The position numbers were made by a program, and so were the translations under genes. Shown here in pieces: positions 33,376-42,010 of a DNA stretch of 49,861 nt (positions are counted from its first letter, which is position 1; the number at the start of each line of letters is the position of its first letter). Below the pieces are notes generated by a model that saw nothing but the letters and a program-made list of their open reading frames with translations, was not told the DNA's origin and ran no database searches. Source of the stretch: Bacteroides sp. (lineage in GTDB: Bacteria > Bacteroidota > Bacteroidia > Bacteroidales > Bacteroidaceae); the NCBI GenBank assembly GCA_021202275.1, contig JAJQDI010000006.1, positions 1-49,861 of the forward strand, in the 5' to 3' direction.

Positions 33376-34314
33376 TCACCATTCATTTCTTTTGAAAAGA
33401 GCTTCCAGGTATTCTTCTACAATCTCTTTCATGACCTCTTCCACGGTTTGTATCCGCTCGACCAGCGTAGCTACCTGTCCGATCTCTATCTCGCCTTCTG
33501 AGAGATCTCCCTGGAAAATACCCATCCAGGCTCTTCCTGAACCCAACAGGCTCAGGAGGTCCTCTTCGGAAGCTCCCCGTGCCTCTGCCTCTTCCACCTG
33601 TCTGCGAAACGGATTTTCCGCCAGGCGCACAGGAACGAGTTTTCTGAACATCAGTCGGGTCGCTCCTTCCCCGAGTTCCAGACAGTACTGTTTGAATACT
33701 TCACTCGCGGAACTTTCCTGAGTGAGTGCAAAGCGGGTCCCGATCTGTATTCCTTCTGCTCCCAGGGTCATAGCCGCCAGGAACCCCGCACCTGTTGCTA
33801 TTCCTCCTGCGGCGATAAGAGGAAGAGAACTATTTTTGCGTACAGACGGGATCAGGCAGAAGGTAGTAGTCTCTTCTCTGCCATTGTGCCCACCGGCTTC
33901 CACCCCTTCGGCCACAATGAGATCTACACCGGCCTTTTCGGCTTTCTGAGCCTGCCTGGAAGAAGAGACTACATGTGCCACGATCATTCCTTTCCCTTTC
34001 AGCCAGCCTGTCCATTCGCAGGGATCTCCGGCGGAAGTAAAGACGATCTTTATTCCCTCTTCTATCAGGATCTCTATGATCTCATTGATCTCCGCGTGTT
34101 GTAGCGGAACATTCACTCCAAAAGGGCGATCGGTTGCCTGATGGCATTTCCGGATATGTTCACGAAGCACTTCCGGAGTCATCGATCCGGCTCCCAGCAG
34201 TCCCAGGCCTCCGGAATTGCTTACAGCAGACGCGAGCTTCCACCCACTGCACCATGCCATTCCTCCCTGGATAACAGGGAAACGTATGCCCAACAAATTG
34301 GTTATTCGATTCAT
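33376..34314 (-). CDS. FMN-dependent oxidoreductase (FabK / nitronate monooxygenase family)
   Basis: A 312-residue TIM-barrel flavoprotein. Conserved parts are PVIQGGMAW near 13, GVNVPLQ near 66, the FMN-binding EGVEAGGHNG near 136 and AAGGIATG near 165 with IQIGTRF near 190. The family contains both enoyl-ACP reductase FabK and nitronate monooxygenase; the EAGGHNG motif and the length of about 310 favour FabK-like, but the sequence alone does not settle it. Its TGA abuts a repeat. It is divergent from the broken glycosidase gene. Confidence 0.85.
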   Translation of the reverse strand: MNRITNLLGIRFPVIQGGMAWCSGWKLASAVSNSGGLGLLGAGSMTPEVLREHIRKCHQATDRPFGVNVPLQHAEINEIIEILIEEGIKIVFTSAGDPCEWTGWLKGKGMIVAHVVSSSRQAQKAEKAGVDLIVAEGVEAGGHNGREETTTFCLIPSVRKNSSLPLIAAGGIATGAGFLAAMTLGAEGIQIGTRFALTQESSASEVFKQYCLELGEGATRLMFRKLVPVRLAENPFRRQVEEAEARGASEEDLLSLLGSGRAWMGIFQGDLSEGEIEIGQVATLVERIQTVEEVMKEIVEEYLEALFKRNEW

Positions 34315-34403
34315 TGTACGGTTGTTCTGAATAGTTAGATACTTCTGTGCAAATCGTTCTGTGGAAAGAGCAAAATACAGAGTATTTTTTTTCTATAACA
34401 GCT

Positions 34404-34411
34404 TACTTTTG
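34404..34411 (+). promoter_or_regulatory. Promoter -7 element of the broken glycosidase gene
   Basis: TACTTTTG fits TAnnTTTG, 28 bp before the ATG at 34440. Confidence 0.5.
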
Positions 34412-34439
34412 CATGTATCTTACATAAACAGGAATATTT

Positions 34440-35501
34440 ATGAAACGGTTTTCCTTATTTACTCTTTTTTTCCTGATTTCCCTGTCCTGTGCCCAGGCTC
34501 AGGAACAAGAGGTTCCGGTATCCGATTTTTGCCATTCTCTGACCCCGTTGGGACGCATCCTGGAGACGGAAGACTACTATGTCTGGTGTGTATCTCCTAT
34601 CTATGATGAGCAGGGACGGGTACATGTCTTTTACTCGCGCTGGCCCTCCACATACGGCATGGGAGGCTGGATACGCGCGTGTGAGATCGCGCACGCGGTG
34701 GCCGGGAGTCCGGAAGGTCCTTACACCTATGTGGAGACCGTACTTTCTCCCCGGCCCGGTTTCTGGGACGCGACTTCCTGTCACAATCCTCATATTCAAT
34801 ACGTAGACGGCAGATATTGTTTGTTCTACATGGGCAACAGCAATGGCCGGACAGATACCAAACGGATCGGCCTGGCAACGGCTACCAGCCTGTACGGACC
34901 GTGGGAAAGGGCAGATCAGCCTTTGTTGGAAACAGGTCCGGAAGGGAGCTGGGACGACCATTGTACCACGAATCCGGCTTTTCTGAAACATCCCGACGGC
35001 AGGTATATGCTCTACTATAAATCGTGGAACCATGTAGAGTACGCATATGAACAACAAGACATCCGGGGTAACCGCAAATACGGCCTGGCCCTGTCGGACA
35101 AACTCGACGGTCCGTATATACGCTATGAAAGCAATCCGGTGGTAGACCTGTCTGGGTATGGCAACAATCGCCAGGTAGAAGACGCATATGTATAGCATCA
35201 GGAGGGAAAATTTTGTATGCTGATGCGGGATATGGGATTCGTGAACCACGAAGTAGGTCTTTATTTCGAATCGGAAAACGGCATGGACTGGGGCAACCCT
35301 CAGATCGCCTGGTGGAGCGCGCGGGAATATTTGGAAGAGCCTCCTGCTCCTTCACATCTGAAGCGTTACGGACGCTTCGAGCGTCCTCAGCTCCTTATGA
35401 AAGAGGGTAAGCCGGCCTACCTGTTCAACGCGATGCAGGGAGGAAGATACATGACTGCTTCCGGATTTGTATTCCGGATCGGAGATAAAGGAGAAAAATA
35501 A
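34440..35501 (+). pseudogene. Secreted glycoside-hydrolase-like beta-propeller protein with in-frame stop
   Basis: One reading frame of 353 codons interrupted by TAG at 35193-35195 (codon 252). The first 20 residues are a signal peptide (ending CAQAQ). The protein is of the five-bladed propeller type found in GH43/GH117-like sequences, with repeated HVFYSRW, YCLFYMGN and YMLYYKSW blades. After the stop, the same frame continues with HQEGKFCMLMRDMGFVNHEVGLYF, which plainly belongs to the fold. The stop removes the last blade, so the product is probably inactive unless the stop is read through. The substrate is unknown. Confidence 0.75.
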
Positions 35502-35572
35502 GAGTCTGTTTGCATCTTAACTTCGTCAGCACAACCGTTGACGAATTCAACATCTTGACAGCTACTTAGGTG

Positions 35573-36235
35573 TTATTTGATGACCGGTTTGATGATCTCT
35601 TCTCTGATCTGTATGGTGGTAGAGTCTCCATAATGTCGGAGCACCTCCAGGGTACGTGCCCGGCGCTGCTTTCCTTTTTTGTCCCAGAAGTCTTTTGTAA
35701 AGGGGGTCATGAAATCATATCCGGTGGGGTTGCCTGTTTTCTCCCATTGTCCCTGTCCGCCATTGGCCAGCATATTGTATCGCATGCCGGTTGCTTCTAT
35801 CTGCTCAACAGATTCCCGATACTGGGGATCGAAAGGTTTTTTGGCCCAGTTGGCATAGATCAGCTGAATGGACATGGAAAGCTGTTGATCTCCTCTCCAG
35901 GTATTTTCTCTTACTTTTATTTTTTTTTGCTCAATGGGGTCGTAATTGAAACGCGTATTGGGTTTATAAGGAGAAAGGGTAAGGATGATCTTTTTTCTTT
36001 CCGGCAATACTTCAGGCAGCGTCAGATCAAATTCCAGCACGTGGCTCCCGCGTTCCATCATTGGAGCCGCGATCTGCTTTATATCGATCTCTTTCACAGC
36101 CTGAGGATTGAGCCTGATCTCTCCTTGTCCCTGCAACAGATCCTGCAAACGCAGGGAATCTTTCCGCTCCCATTGCGCGTGGAGAGTCCAGACCCAGACA
36201 GATAATAAAATACCCAAAAACAATCTTTTTACCAT
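35573..36235 (-). CDS. Exported protein of unknown function
   Basis: A 220-residue protein with a signal peptide (to about residue 20, WTLHAQ) and no lipobox. I do not recognise a catalytic motif; the pattern recalls DUF4858-type proteins of Bacteroides, with low certainty. The mature part is rich in basic and aromatic residues. It is the last gene after the sigma factor, the anti-sigma-like protein and the lipoprotein, with a 12-nt gap to the latter, so it belongs to that operon. A role in the cell envelope is likely. Confidence 0.7.
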   Translation of the reverse strand: MVKRLFLGILLSVWVWTLHAQWERKDSLRLQDLLQGQGEIRLNPQAVKEIDIKQIAAPMMERGSHVLEFDLTLPEVLPERKKIILTLSPYKPNTRFNYDPIEQKKIKVRENTWRGDQQLSMSIQLIYANWAKKPFDPQYRESVEQIEATGMRYNMLANGGQGQWEKTGNPTGYDFMTPFTKDFWDKKGKQRRARTLEVLRHYGDSTTIQIREEIIKPVIK

Positions 36236-36247
36236 TCTATCTCTTTT

Positions 36248-36772
36248 TTACCACCACCGGTATCCACTTCCGCAAAGCGGATCATCCAGGCAAGGCGACA
36301 CCGTCCATTCCGTATGTGGGTAAACCGAATACTCCCACCACCGGCGGTAACATTCTGCCGCTTCCAGTACATCCTGATCCGACAGGAAATAGATGCCCGC
36401 GTAACTTTCGGCGTTGGCATATACCATTTTGCATCCCAGCGAGGGATACCCTCCCATGCGTATGCTTTCAATGATCCACATGATACATTCTCCCAGCCGG
36501 GTCTTTCCCTCATAATAAGAGGAGATCGGAGGCAACGGAAAGGAGGCTATCAGTGTCAGGTCATCTACATAACGCAACAACTCAGGGATGTGTTCTGTGG
36601 TGAAACAGGGAACTTCTACAAATCCCTCCGGACTACGTGTCGTATAAGTCCCGGATTTGAGTTGTTTGACAAACAGTTTCACGTCCGGATCGTAATAGTC
36701 CAGAACCTCATCCGAACAACTTGCGCACAGACTTGTCAGTGCCAGTAACAGGATCCAACAGTGTTTTTTCAT
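36248..36772 (-). CDS. Lipoprotein of unknown function (DUF4943-like)
   Basis: A 174-residue lipoprotein. The signal peptide ends in the lipobox LCASC with C19, followed by SDEVLDYYDPDVKLF. The body has FVEVPCFTTEHIPELLRYVDD and GECIMWIIESIRMGG, a pattern I associate with DUF4943 of Bacteroides; the assignment is uncertain. The longer frame from 36820 overlaps the preceding gene and would bury the signal peptide, so the ATG at 36772 is used. Part of the sigma-factor operon. Confidence 0.75.
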   Translation of the reverse strand: MKKHCWILLLALTSLCASCSDEVLDYYDPDVKLFVKQLKSGTYTTRSPEGFVEVPCFTTEHIPELLRYVDDLTLIASFPLPPISSYYEGKTRLGECIMWIIESIRMGGYPSLGCKMVYANAESYAGIYFLSDQDVLEAAECYRRWWEYSVYPHTEWTVSPCLDDPLCGSGYRWW

Positions 36773-36795
36773 ACTTACTTGTTTTTCTGTTTGTT

Positions 36796-37842
36796 TCAAT
36801 AGGTCATACGCACTCCGCAAAGCAGATTGAAGTTGGTCGGACGCTCGTTACGTAGCGTTCGTGTCTGAGAGTCTGTTTTGAAATGATGTGATACACCAGG
36901 CTCCACGAAAAACGCCAGTTTATCATTCAGTTGATAACGCGCCCCTACTCCGGCTATTACACCCAGCTGAACAGGCTCCGCGCGAAAACCATTGTCCGCG
37001 GCCCCGGCTACGCATTTTTCCGCGATGCCTCCGGCGGTAGCATACAAATCGATCTTCTGGCTGTGGTAACAGGTATATTTCAGTTTGACAGGTATACCTA
37101 TATAGTGCAAGGCCTCTTCCGACTTCAGCATGGAATAACGCAGACCTGTTTCTACAGCCAGACGATCGGTAAGTTCTCTTTCTACAGTCACCTCGGCAGT
37201 CAGTGGCATTTTATAAGTCCCATGGTCTGCCGGCAACGCGGTGCCTGCCGCGGCCTGCAAAGACCACTGTCGCTTAGCTGTCGTTCTTGTCTTTGACATG
37301 GAGTTCCCTTCCGAGGGAGAGTTGCCTTCCCTGGAGTAGTTCCCTGCAGACTGGGTATAATAGGATGCCCAACCCTCCCGGTACGGACTGGTTTGCTCTT
37401 CGGTGGAAGAGGTAGCAGATATCGTAACTGACATGGAGAAAGAGAAAGAAATACTATCCTCTTCGGTCTGGTAAGGTGGTCCGGGAACAGTAGTCTGCCT
37501 GAGAGATGCCGGAACCGCAACAGCTGTCGGTGGCAAAGAAGGCAATTCGATAGTCACCGCGTCGCCTTGCGGAGTTCCGGTCGCCGCCTGATGGGTGGCC
37601 ACCTGGGAAAACGCTTCTATGAGTTCTTCCTGAGGGGAGAAAAACAGGAAAGCTGCTGACGCGGCCGACAGTATCAGCAGTACCGACGCGGCGGCAGCCA
37701 TCTTGGTATACCACAGTTTACGGTGACGGACGGCCAGAGGGATCTCCTTTTCCAGTTCTCCCCAGAGATCCCGCTCTACAGGTATCTCGTATTCTTGCAG
37801 CCGGCGAAACAACTGATCCGATTCATTGCTTTCTTTCTTCAT
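36796..37842 (-). CDS. Membrane-anchored putative anti-sigma factor with barrel-like C-terminus
   Basis: A 348-residue protein. Residues 1-45 are a charged cytoplasmic segment, 47-68 a single membrane helix (KMAAAASVLLILSAASAAFLFF), 70-190 a Ser/Thr/Pro-rich linker, and 190-348 resemble an outer-membrane beta-barrel domain (WSLQAAAGTALPADHGTYK, later GVGARYQLNDKLAFFVEPG). It overlaps the sigma gene by 20 nt, the usual link of sigma and anti-sigma factors. The function is inferred from place and layout; no zinc-binding anti-sigma motif is seen. Confidence 0.7.
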   Translation of the reverse strand: MKKESNESDQLFRRLQEYEIPVERDLWGELEKEIPLAVRHRKLWYTKMAAAASVLLILSAASAAFLFFSPQEELIEAFSQVATHQAATGTPQGDAVTIELPSLPPTAVAVPASLRQTTVPGPPYQTEEDSISFSFSMSVTISATSSTEEQTSPYREGWASYYTQSAGNYSREGNSPSEGNSMSKTRTTAKRQWSLQAAAGTALPADHGTYKMPLTAEVTVERELTDRLAVETGLRYSMLKSEEALHYIGIPVKLKYTCYHSQKIDLYATAGGIAEKCVAGAADNGFRAEPVQLGVIAGVGARYQLNDKLAFFVEPGVSHHFKTDSQTRTLRNERPTNFNLLCGVRMTY

Positions 37843-38374
37843 GACTGATATATTCTTTTATTCTTTTCGCTAACAAAAACCGTGCTCTGTGCAACTGAGA
37901 AGCGGATGAATGCTCTTTGATCCTTAGCATATCCGCGATCTCGCGGTGCGACTTCCCATCCAGGACATACAGGTTGAAGACTGTACGGCAACCGTCGGGC
38001 AGTTCGGCTACGAACTTCATCAATTGTTTTTCACTGATCTGCTGTGAGGCCTCCTGCGAATACTCCGGTATTTCCGGAACCTCTTCTTCGTAGGAGATCA
38101 GTCTTTCGATCCGTTTTTGCTTACGCAGGTAGTCGAGCGATTGTGCGATCATAACGCGTGTGATCCATGTAGAAAGTGACGATTCGCCGCGAAAAGAAAA
38201 ACGTGTGAAGATCTTGATAAAGCCATCGTGGAGTACGTCATGGACTGTGTCGAGGTCCCCGGTATAGCGGTAACAGACAGCAAGCATCTTTGCGGAATAC
38301 AGCGTATAGAGTTTTTTGCGGGCTGTATCTTCGCCAGCCCGGCATCCTCTGATCAGTTCATGCTCGTTTTCCAA
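37823..38374 (-). CDS. ECF-type RNA polymerase sigma factor
   Basis: A 183-residue sigma-70-family protein with region 2 (about 10-90, DTVHDVLHDGFIKIFTRFSF, ESSLSTWITRVMIAQSLDYLRK) and region 4 (about 125-175, LPDGCRTVFNLYVLDGKSHREIADML), lacking region 3 as ECF factors do. It is the first gene of a four-gene operon with the membrane anti-sigma-like protein and two envelope proteins, which suggests control by an envelope signal. The inverted repeat just upstream may be its own promoter. Confidence 0.93.
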   Translation of the reverse strand: MENEHELIRGCRAGEDTARKKLYTLYSAKMLAVCYRYTGDLDTVHDVLHDGFIKIFTRFSFRGESSLSTWITRVMIAQSLDYLRKQKRIERLISYEEEVPEIPEYSQEASQQISEKQLMKFVAELPDGCRTVFNLYVLDGKSHREIADMLRIKEHSSASQLHRARFLLAKRIKEYISHEERKQ

Positions 38375-38393
38375 GTGTAAAGAGTGCGTTTGA

Positions 38394-38427
38394 GTCTAAC
38401 GTATGCTACGATGTTTATCTGTTAGAC
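38394..38427. promoter_or_regulatory. Inverted repeat upstream of the sigma gene
   Basis: GTCTAAC at 38394-38400 and GTTAGAC at 38421-38427 are 20 bp apart, 19 bp before the sigma start. This could be an operator or part of an autoregulated ECF promoter; no standard TAnnTTTG is seen. Confidence 0.35.
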
Positions 38428-38472
38428 GTAATGAATAAAAGAATACTGCAAGGTAAATTGCAAAAAAAAAAC

Positions 38473-39171
38473 TTAATACCTTTCCAATGCTTTCAGAAGT
38501 TCGTCTGTCTCATCCAGAAATGCCTTGCCGGCATAAATGATTCCGGACAATCTGCCCGGAGCATGAAGGAAATAGTTGCGCGCGATATTGTTTTCCCATA
38601 TATACTCCCAGGTTTCCCAGGAAGAACCCGTGTTCATTTTTTCTGTTTGCTCCTTATCCGCGCTCATGATCAGAGGCAGAATGTTCTGTTCCCGATCGTG
38701 ATAATATTCTGCCCGGATCAGTTGAAAATCTTCGTAAGAGGTGTATATCCCAAATAGTTTCACCAGAAAATCCTTGTCCTTTATTTCCTGTACCAAACCG
38801 GAAGTCTTCAACGCCTCCATCGCATTTTTCCTTGCCACCCGATTGTAAGAGAGAAAAGGAGCGAAACGGTATTTCTGTAAACTATCTTCCGGTAGTTGAC
38901 GGATGTCGTGACGAACAGAGTCCAGCTGCTTATAGAAAGTATATTCCTGTTCCAGGAACTGAAGGGATGTGTGCAGCAATTCTTTGTTTATGATCAATTC
39001 ATTGCGCACGGCATACATCACTTCATTCAATTCTTTCTTGCGCGAACAGCGTTCGATCAGGCCGCTACCCGCGAAAGTGATCAGGATCCCGATCACGACT
39101 GTTGAGAGCTGAGACAAGTAGCTGAGGATACGTTTTTTCTGAAACAGACTGTTTAAGAGATCATTTGTCAT
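38473..39171 (-). CDS. Membrane protein of unknown function
   Basis: A 232-residue protein with one N-terminal membrane helix (about 17-36, LSQLSTVVIGILITFAGSGL) and a long, mostly helical soluble part. It resembles the DUF6090-type proteins of Bacteroidota in the pattern of a short N-terminus, a helix and KKELNEVMYAVRNEL, with low certainty. No catalytic motif is seen. It is 98 bp upstream of the sigma gene and on the same strand. Confidence 0.65.
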   Translation of the reverse strand: MTNDLLNSLFQKKRILSYLSQLSTVVIGILITFAGSGLIERCSRKKELNEVMYAVRNELIINKELLHTSLQFLEQEYTFYKQLDSVRHDIRQLPEDSLQKYRFAPFLSYNRVARKNAMEALKTSGLVQEIKDKDFLVKLFGIYTSYEDFQLIRAEYYHDREQNILPLIMSADKEQTEKMNTGSSWETWEYIWENNIARNYFLHAPGRLSGIIYAGKAFLDETDELLKALERY

Positions 39172-39278
39172 GGTGTTCTATCTTTTGTCAGAGATCAGGA
39201 AGTATATCATTAAAAATCTCCCGCATACAAAAGTCGCCTGTTGCATACGAGAGATGTATATTCTTTATCTTTTCGCGA

Positions 39279-40118
39279 TCAGCAGGCTTTGAAGCTCATA
39301 TCCAGCCCTTTCACCGAGTGGGTCAATGCCCCTACTGAAATATAGTCCACTCCGCACTCCGCATAGTCACGTAGCGTATCAAAAGTGATACCGCCCGAAG
39401 ATTCGGTTTCGTACTTACCAGCTATCATCTGTACGGCTTTGCAGGTATCTTCCGGTGTGAAGTTATCCAGCATGATGCGATCCACTCCACCTATCTCCAG
39501 CACTTGTTGCAATTCGTCGAAGTTGCGCACCTCAATCTCAATTTTCAGATCTTTCCCATGTTCCCTGCAATACTCCTGCGCGCGCAGGATGGCTTTGTCA
39601 ATGCCACCGGCAAAGTCTACATGGTTGTCCTTGAGCAGGATCATATCGAAAAGCCCGATCCGGTGGTTCACTCCCCCTCCTATCTTCACCGCTGCTTTCT
39701 CCAGCATACGCAGTCCCGGAGTGGTTTTGCGGGTATCCAACACACGGGTCCGGGTACCTTCGAGCTGTTTTACATATTTGCGTGTCATGGTAGCGATACC
39801 GCTCATGCGTTGCATCACATTGAGCATCAGACGCTCGGTTTGCAGCAGAGACTGTACACGTCCTTCCACTACCATAGCTACATCTCCCGGCTTCACCTCT
39901 TCGCCGTCACCGATCAGCACCTCTACTTTCATGTCCGGGTCGAACCGGTGAAAGATCTCTCTGGCGATCTCTACACCCGCCAGTACACCGGGCTCTTTGA
40001 TAAGTAATTTAGATTTTCCCATGGCTGTGGCCGGGATACAGGAAAGTGTGGTATGATCGCCGTCGCCGATGTCTTCCGCGAAAGCCAGATCGATAAGTTG
40101 GTCAATCCATTTATTCAT
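39279..40118 (-). CDS. nadC: Nicotinate-nucleotide pyrophosphorylase (quinolinate phosphoribosyltransferase)
   Basis: A 279-residue enzyme of NAD synthesis that joins quinolinate with PRPP, releasing CO2. Motifs include EDIGDGDHTT near 15, RTRVLDTRKTTPGLRMLEKAAVKIGGGVNHR near 122-153 in overlapping parts (Arg and Lys ligands), LLKDNH near 161 and ESSGGI near 239. The start overlaps the stop of the DUF4783 gene by 8 nt. No nadA or nadB is in the window. Confidence 0.95.
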   Translation of the reverse strand: MNKWIDQLIDLAFAEDIGDGDHTTLSCIPATAMGKSKLLIKEPGVLAGVEIAREIFHRFDPDMKVEVLIGDGEEVKPGDVAMVVEGRVQSLLQTERLMLNVMQRMSGIATMTRKYVKQLEGTRTRVLDTRKTTPGLRMLEKAAVKIGGGVNHRIGLFDMILLKDNHVDFAGGIDKAILRAQEYCREHGKDLKIEIEVRNFDELQQVLEIGGVDRIMLDNFTPEDTCKAVQMIAGKYETESSGGITFDTLRDYAECGVDYISVGALTHSVKGLDMSFKAC

Positions 40119-40503
40119 TGCTAGTATCTATTCGGATTTGATGTATTAAAAAACTATTCTCTACACGTTTGAAAAAACAGGTCACCCTGAAATTCCCCTG
40201 GGTGGTAGTCAGAGTTCCTATCACAAAACTCGACTCGTCCCGTTTGCCCTGATGGTTCAGAGCATATCCCGTCACTTTGTGTTCGCTGAAAAAGGTTGCC
40301 AATGCCTTTTCTCCGGTCTGACGATTGTGTTTGGTTGAACGATTCTGAATGATCAGGTCTACTTTATCACCCAGAAAGGGGGCAAGGCCGCTGGCATCTC
40401 CTTTTTTGAAAGCTGTTGTTACTTGAGCAGGAACCTCCTGCGCCTGCAAAGAGGCTACAGTCAGAAATGCCAAAACCCACCCGATAATTACGCTTTTTCT
40501 CAT
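40111..40503 (-). CDS. DUF4783 exported protein
   Basis: A 130-residue protein with a signal peptide (to about 21, SLQAQ) and an NTF2-like fold pattern (FKKGDASGLAPFLGDKVDLI). DUF4783 proteins are commonly next to nadC or rlmH in Bacteroidales, as here. The function is unknown. It overlaps nadC by 8 nt. Confidence 0.8.
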   Translation of the reverse strand: MRKSVIIGWVLAFLTVASLQAQEVPAQVTTAFKKGDASGLAPFLGDKVDLIIQNRSTKHNRQTGEKALATFFSEHKVTGYALNHQGKRDESSFVIGTLTTTQGNFRVTCFFKRVENSFLIHQIRIDTSNE

Positions 40504-40634
40504 ACTACCCAGTTTTTCCGGCCCAACGATACAGGCAACCCCGGCCCTACTCTCTCTCCTCTCTCCCTTCCTCGTTCAGTTAGCCTCAGTAGCAACTTCC
40601 TGTATCAGGCACATGTGACAAAGGTAAGCATTTA

Positions 40635-40666
40635 TTGCAAAAGATCACAGAAAAGAGTTACTTTTG
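40635..40666 (+). promoter_or_regulatory. Promoter of rlmH
   Basis: TTG at 40635-40637 and TACTTTTG at 40659-40666 are 21 bp apart, a -33/-7 pair. Transcription would begin near 40673, so the ATG at 40691 is preferred over the frame start at 40664. Confidence 0.6.
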
Positions 40667-40690
40667 TATCCGTATACAATCTGCACATGC

Positions 40691-41164
40691 ATGAAAACAA
40701 CCCTTCTTGTCGTAGGAAAGACAATAGAGCAACATTACATTACAGCCATCAACGACTATATACAACGTACCCGGCACTTCATGAGTTTCGAGATGGAAGT
40801 GATCCCGGAACTGAAGCATACGCGTAGCCTGTCGCCCGAGCAACAGAAGGAAAAAGAGGGCGAGCTGATCTGCAAAACCTTTCAGCCCGGAGATGTGATC
40901 GTGCTGCTGGATGAGAACGGCAAAGAGATGCGTTCGGTGGAATTTGCCCGGTGGATGGAGAAAAAGCTCACTCACGTCAACAAACGTCTGGTATTTGTGA
41001 TCGGTGGTCCCTATGGATTTTCTCCGAAAGTATACCAGGCCGCTCACGAAAAGTTATCCCTCTCCAAAATGACCTTTTCCCACCAGATGATCCGGCTTAT
41101 ATTCGTGGAGCAACTCTACCGTGCCATGTCTATTCTGCATGGCGGGCCCTATCATCACGAATAG
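40691..41164 (+). CDS. rlmH: 23S rRNA pseudouridine-1915 N3-methyltransferase
   Basis: A 157-residue SPOUT methyltransferase that modifies the 23S rRNA at helix 69. The knotted SAM site is seen in VFVIGGPYGFS near 100 and KMTFSHQMIRLIFVEQLYRA near 125-145, ending HGGPYHHE. The length matches the family. Convergent with queF, whose stop is 20 bp away; no clear hairpin terminator lies between. Confidence 0.95.
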   Translation: MKTTLLVVGKTIEQHYITAINDYIQRTRHFMSFEMEVIPELKHTRSLSPEQQKEKEGELICKTFQPGDVIVLLDENGKEMRSVEFARWMEKKLTHVNKRLVFVIGGPYGFSPKVYQAAHEKLSLSKMTFSHQMIRLIFVEQLYRAMSILHGGPYHHE

Positions 41165-41184
41165 AGACCGGGCACCTCTTTTTT

Positions 41185-41643
41185 CTACTCCCTGTTCATC
41201 AACCGATGCTCAGCCATCTGCTTGTATTTCGTTCCCGGACGGCCATAGTTGGCATACGGATAGATAGATATACCGCCGCGGGCAGTGAACAGACCTGTTA
41301 CTTCCAGATAGCGGGGATCCATCAGCCGCACCAGATCTTTCAGGATTATATTGATGCAATCTTCATGGAAAGCTCCGTGATTGCGAAAGCTGAACAGATA
41401 GAGTTTCAGACTTTTACTTTCTACCATCTTTATGTCGGGAATGTAACTGATGCGGATCTCCGCGAAATCGGGCTGTCCGGTGATCGGACACAGACTGGTA
41501 AATTCCGGACAATTGAAACGTACCCAGTAGTCATGTTCGGGATGTTTGTTATCAAAAGATTCCAGTACTTCCGGAGCGTAGTCCTGCTTGTATTCTGTTT
41601 TTCTTCCCAACAGGGAAAGTTGTTGTTCGGGATTTTCCATCAT
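41185..41643 (-). CDS. queF: NADPH-dependent 7-cyano-7-deazaguanine reductase
   Basis: A 152-residue T-fold enzyme that reduces preQ0 to preQ1 in queuosine synthesis. The catalytic cysteine is in [14 protein letters not shown] (C52), with [13 protein letters not shown] (near 86-98) containing the conserved acid and histidine. It is the short, single-domain type. It follows queC and the precursor transporter at a distance of 367 bp. ATG at 41643 or 41640. Confidence 0.95.
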   Translation of the reverse strand: MMENPEQQLSLLGRKTEYKQDYAPEVLESFDNKHPEHDYWVRFNCPEFTSLCPITGQPDFAEIRISYIPDIKMVESKSLKLYLFSFRNHGAFHEDCINIILKDLVRLMDPRYLEVTGLFTARGGISIYPYANYGRPGTKYKQMAEHRLMNRE

Positions 41644-42010
41644 TCTATGTTATTTGTATATGTAATTATTTAAAAAGCAGATGTATGCTTTAACGGTAAA
41701 TAGATATTCATCATTTATTGTATGATGCTATTCCGGTATCCTGTAGAGACGCACGGCGTGCGTCTCTACAGGAAATCCCTTTCTCCGTAGACCAAGTAAT
41801 AAAAAATCATGCAATGAAGATCAGATAAATATCTTTTTTAGATACATACCATTCCCACATAAGCATTATTACCCTATAACCATCTTCATCCCTAATAAAC
41901 CCCATTTTCTGATAATCGCCCTTTTCAACCAAACTGTATTTTCAAACTTCAATCATACCTAGTAGCGCTCTTTTGAAGGAGTGATCGGAGAATAGTCATA
42001 ACCGAAGGGC
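41644..42010. other. Intergenic region between queF and queC with palindromic repeat
   Basis: A 367-bp gap containing the full copy of the CTGTAGAGACG palindrome. I see no riboswitch, promoter consensus or short gene in the rest, only AT-rich sequence. Confidence 0.5.
41729..41771. repeat. CTGTAGAGACGCACG palindrome, full copy
   Basis: A perfect palindrome from 41741 to 41771 centred on CGGCG. It is preceded by TATTCCGGTAT, the same flank seen before the truncated copy at the right window edge (49795-49805). The repeat unit is therefore longer than the palindrome alone. Confidence 0.75.

Noticed and set aside
35522..35545. TTCGTCA/TGACGAA hairpin as a terminator after the broken glycosidase gene
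   Set aside because: The stem is only 7 bp and no T-run follows on either strand.
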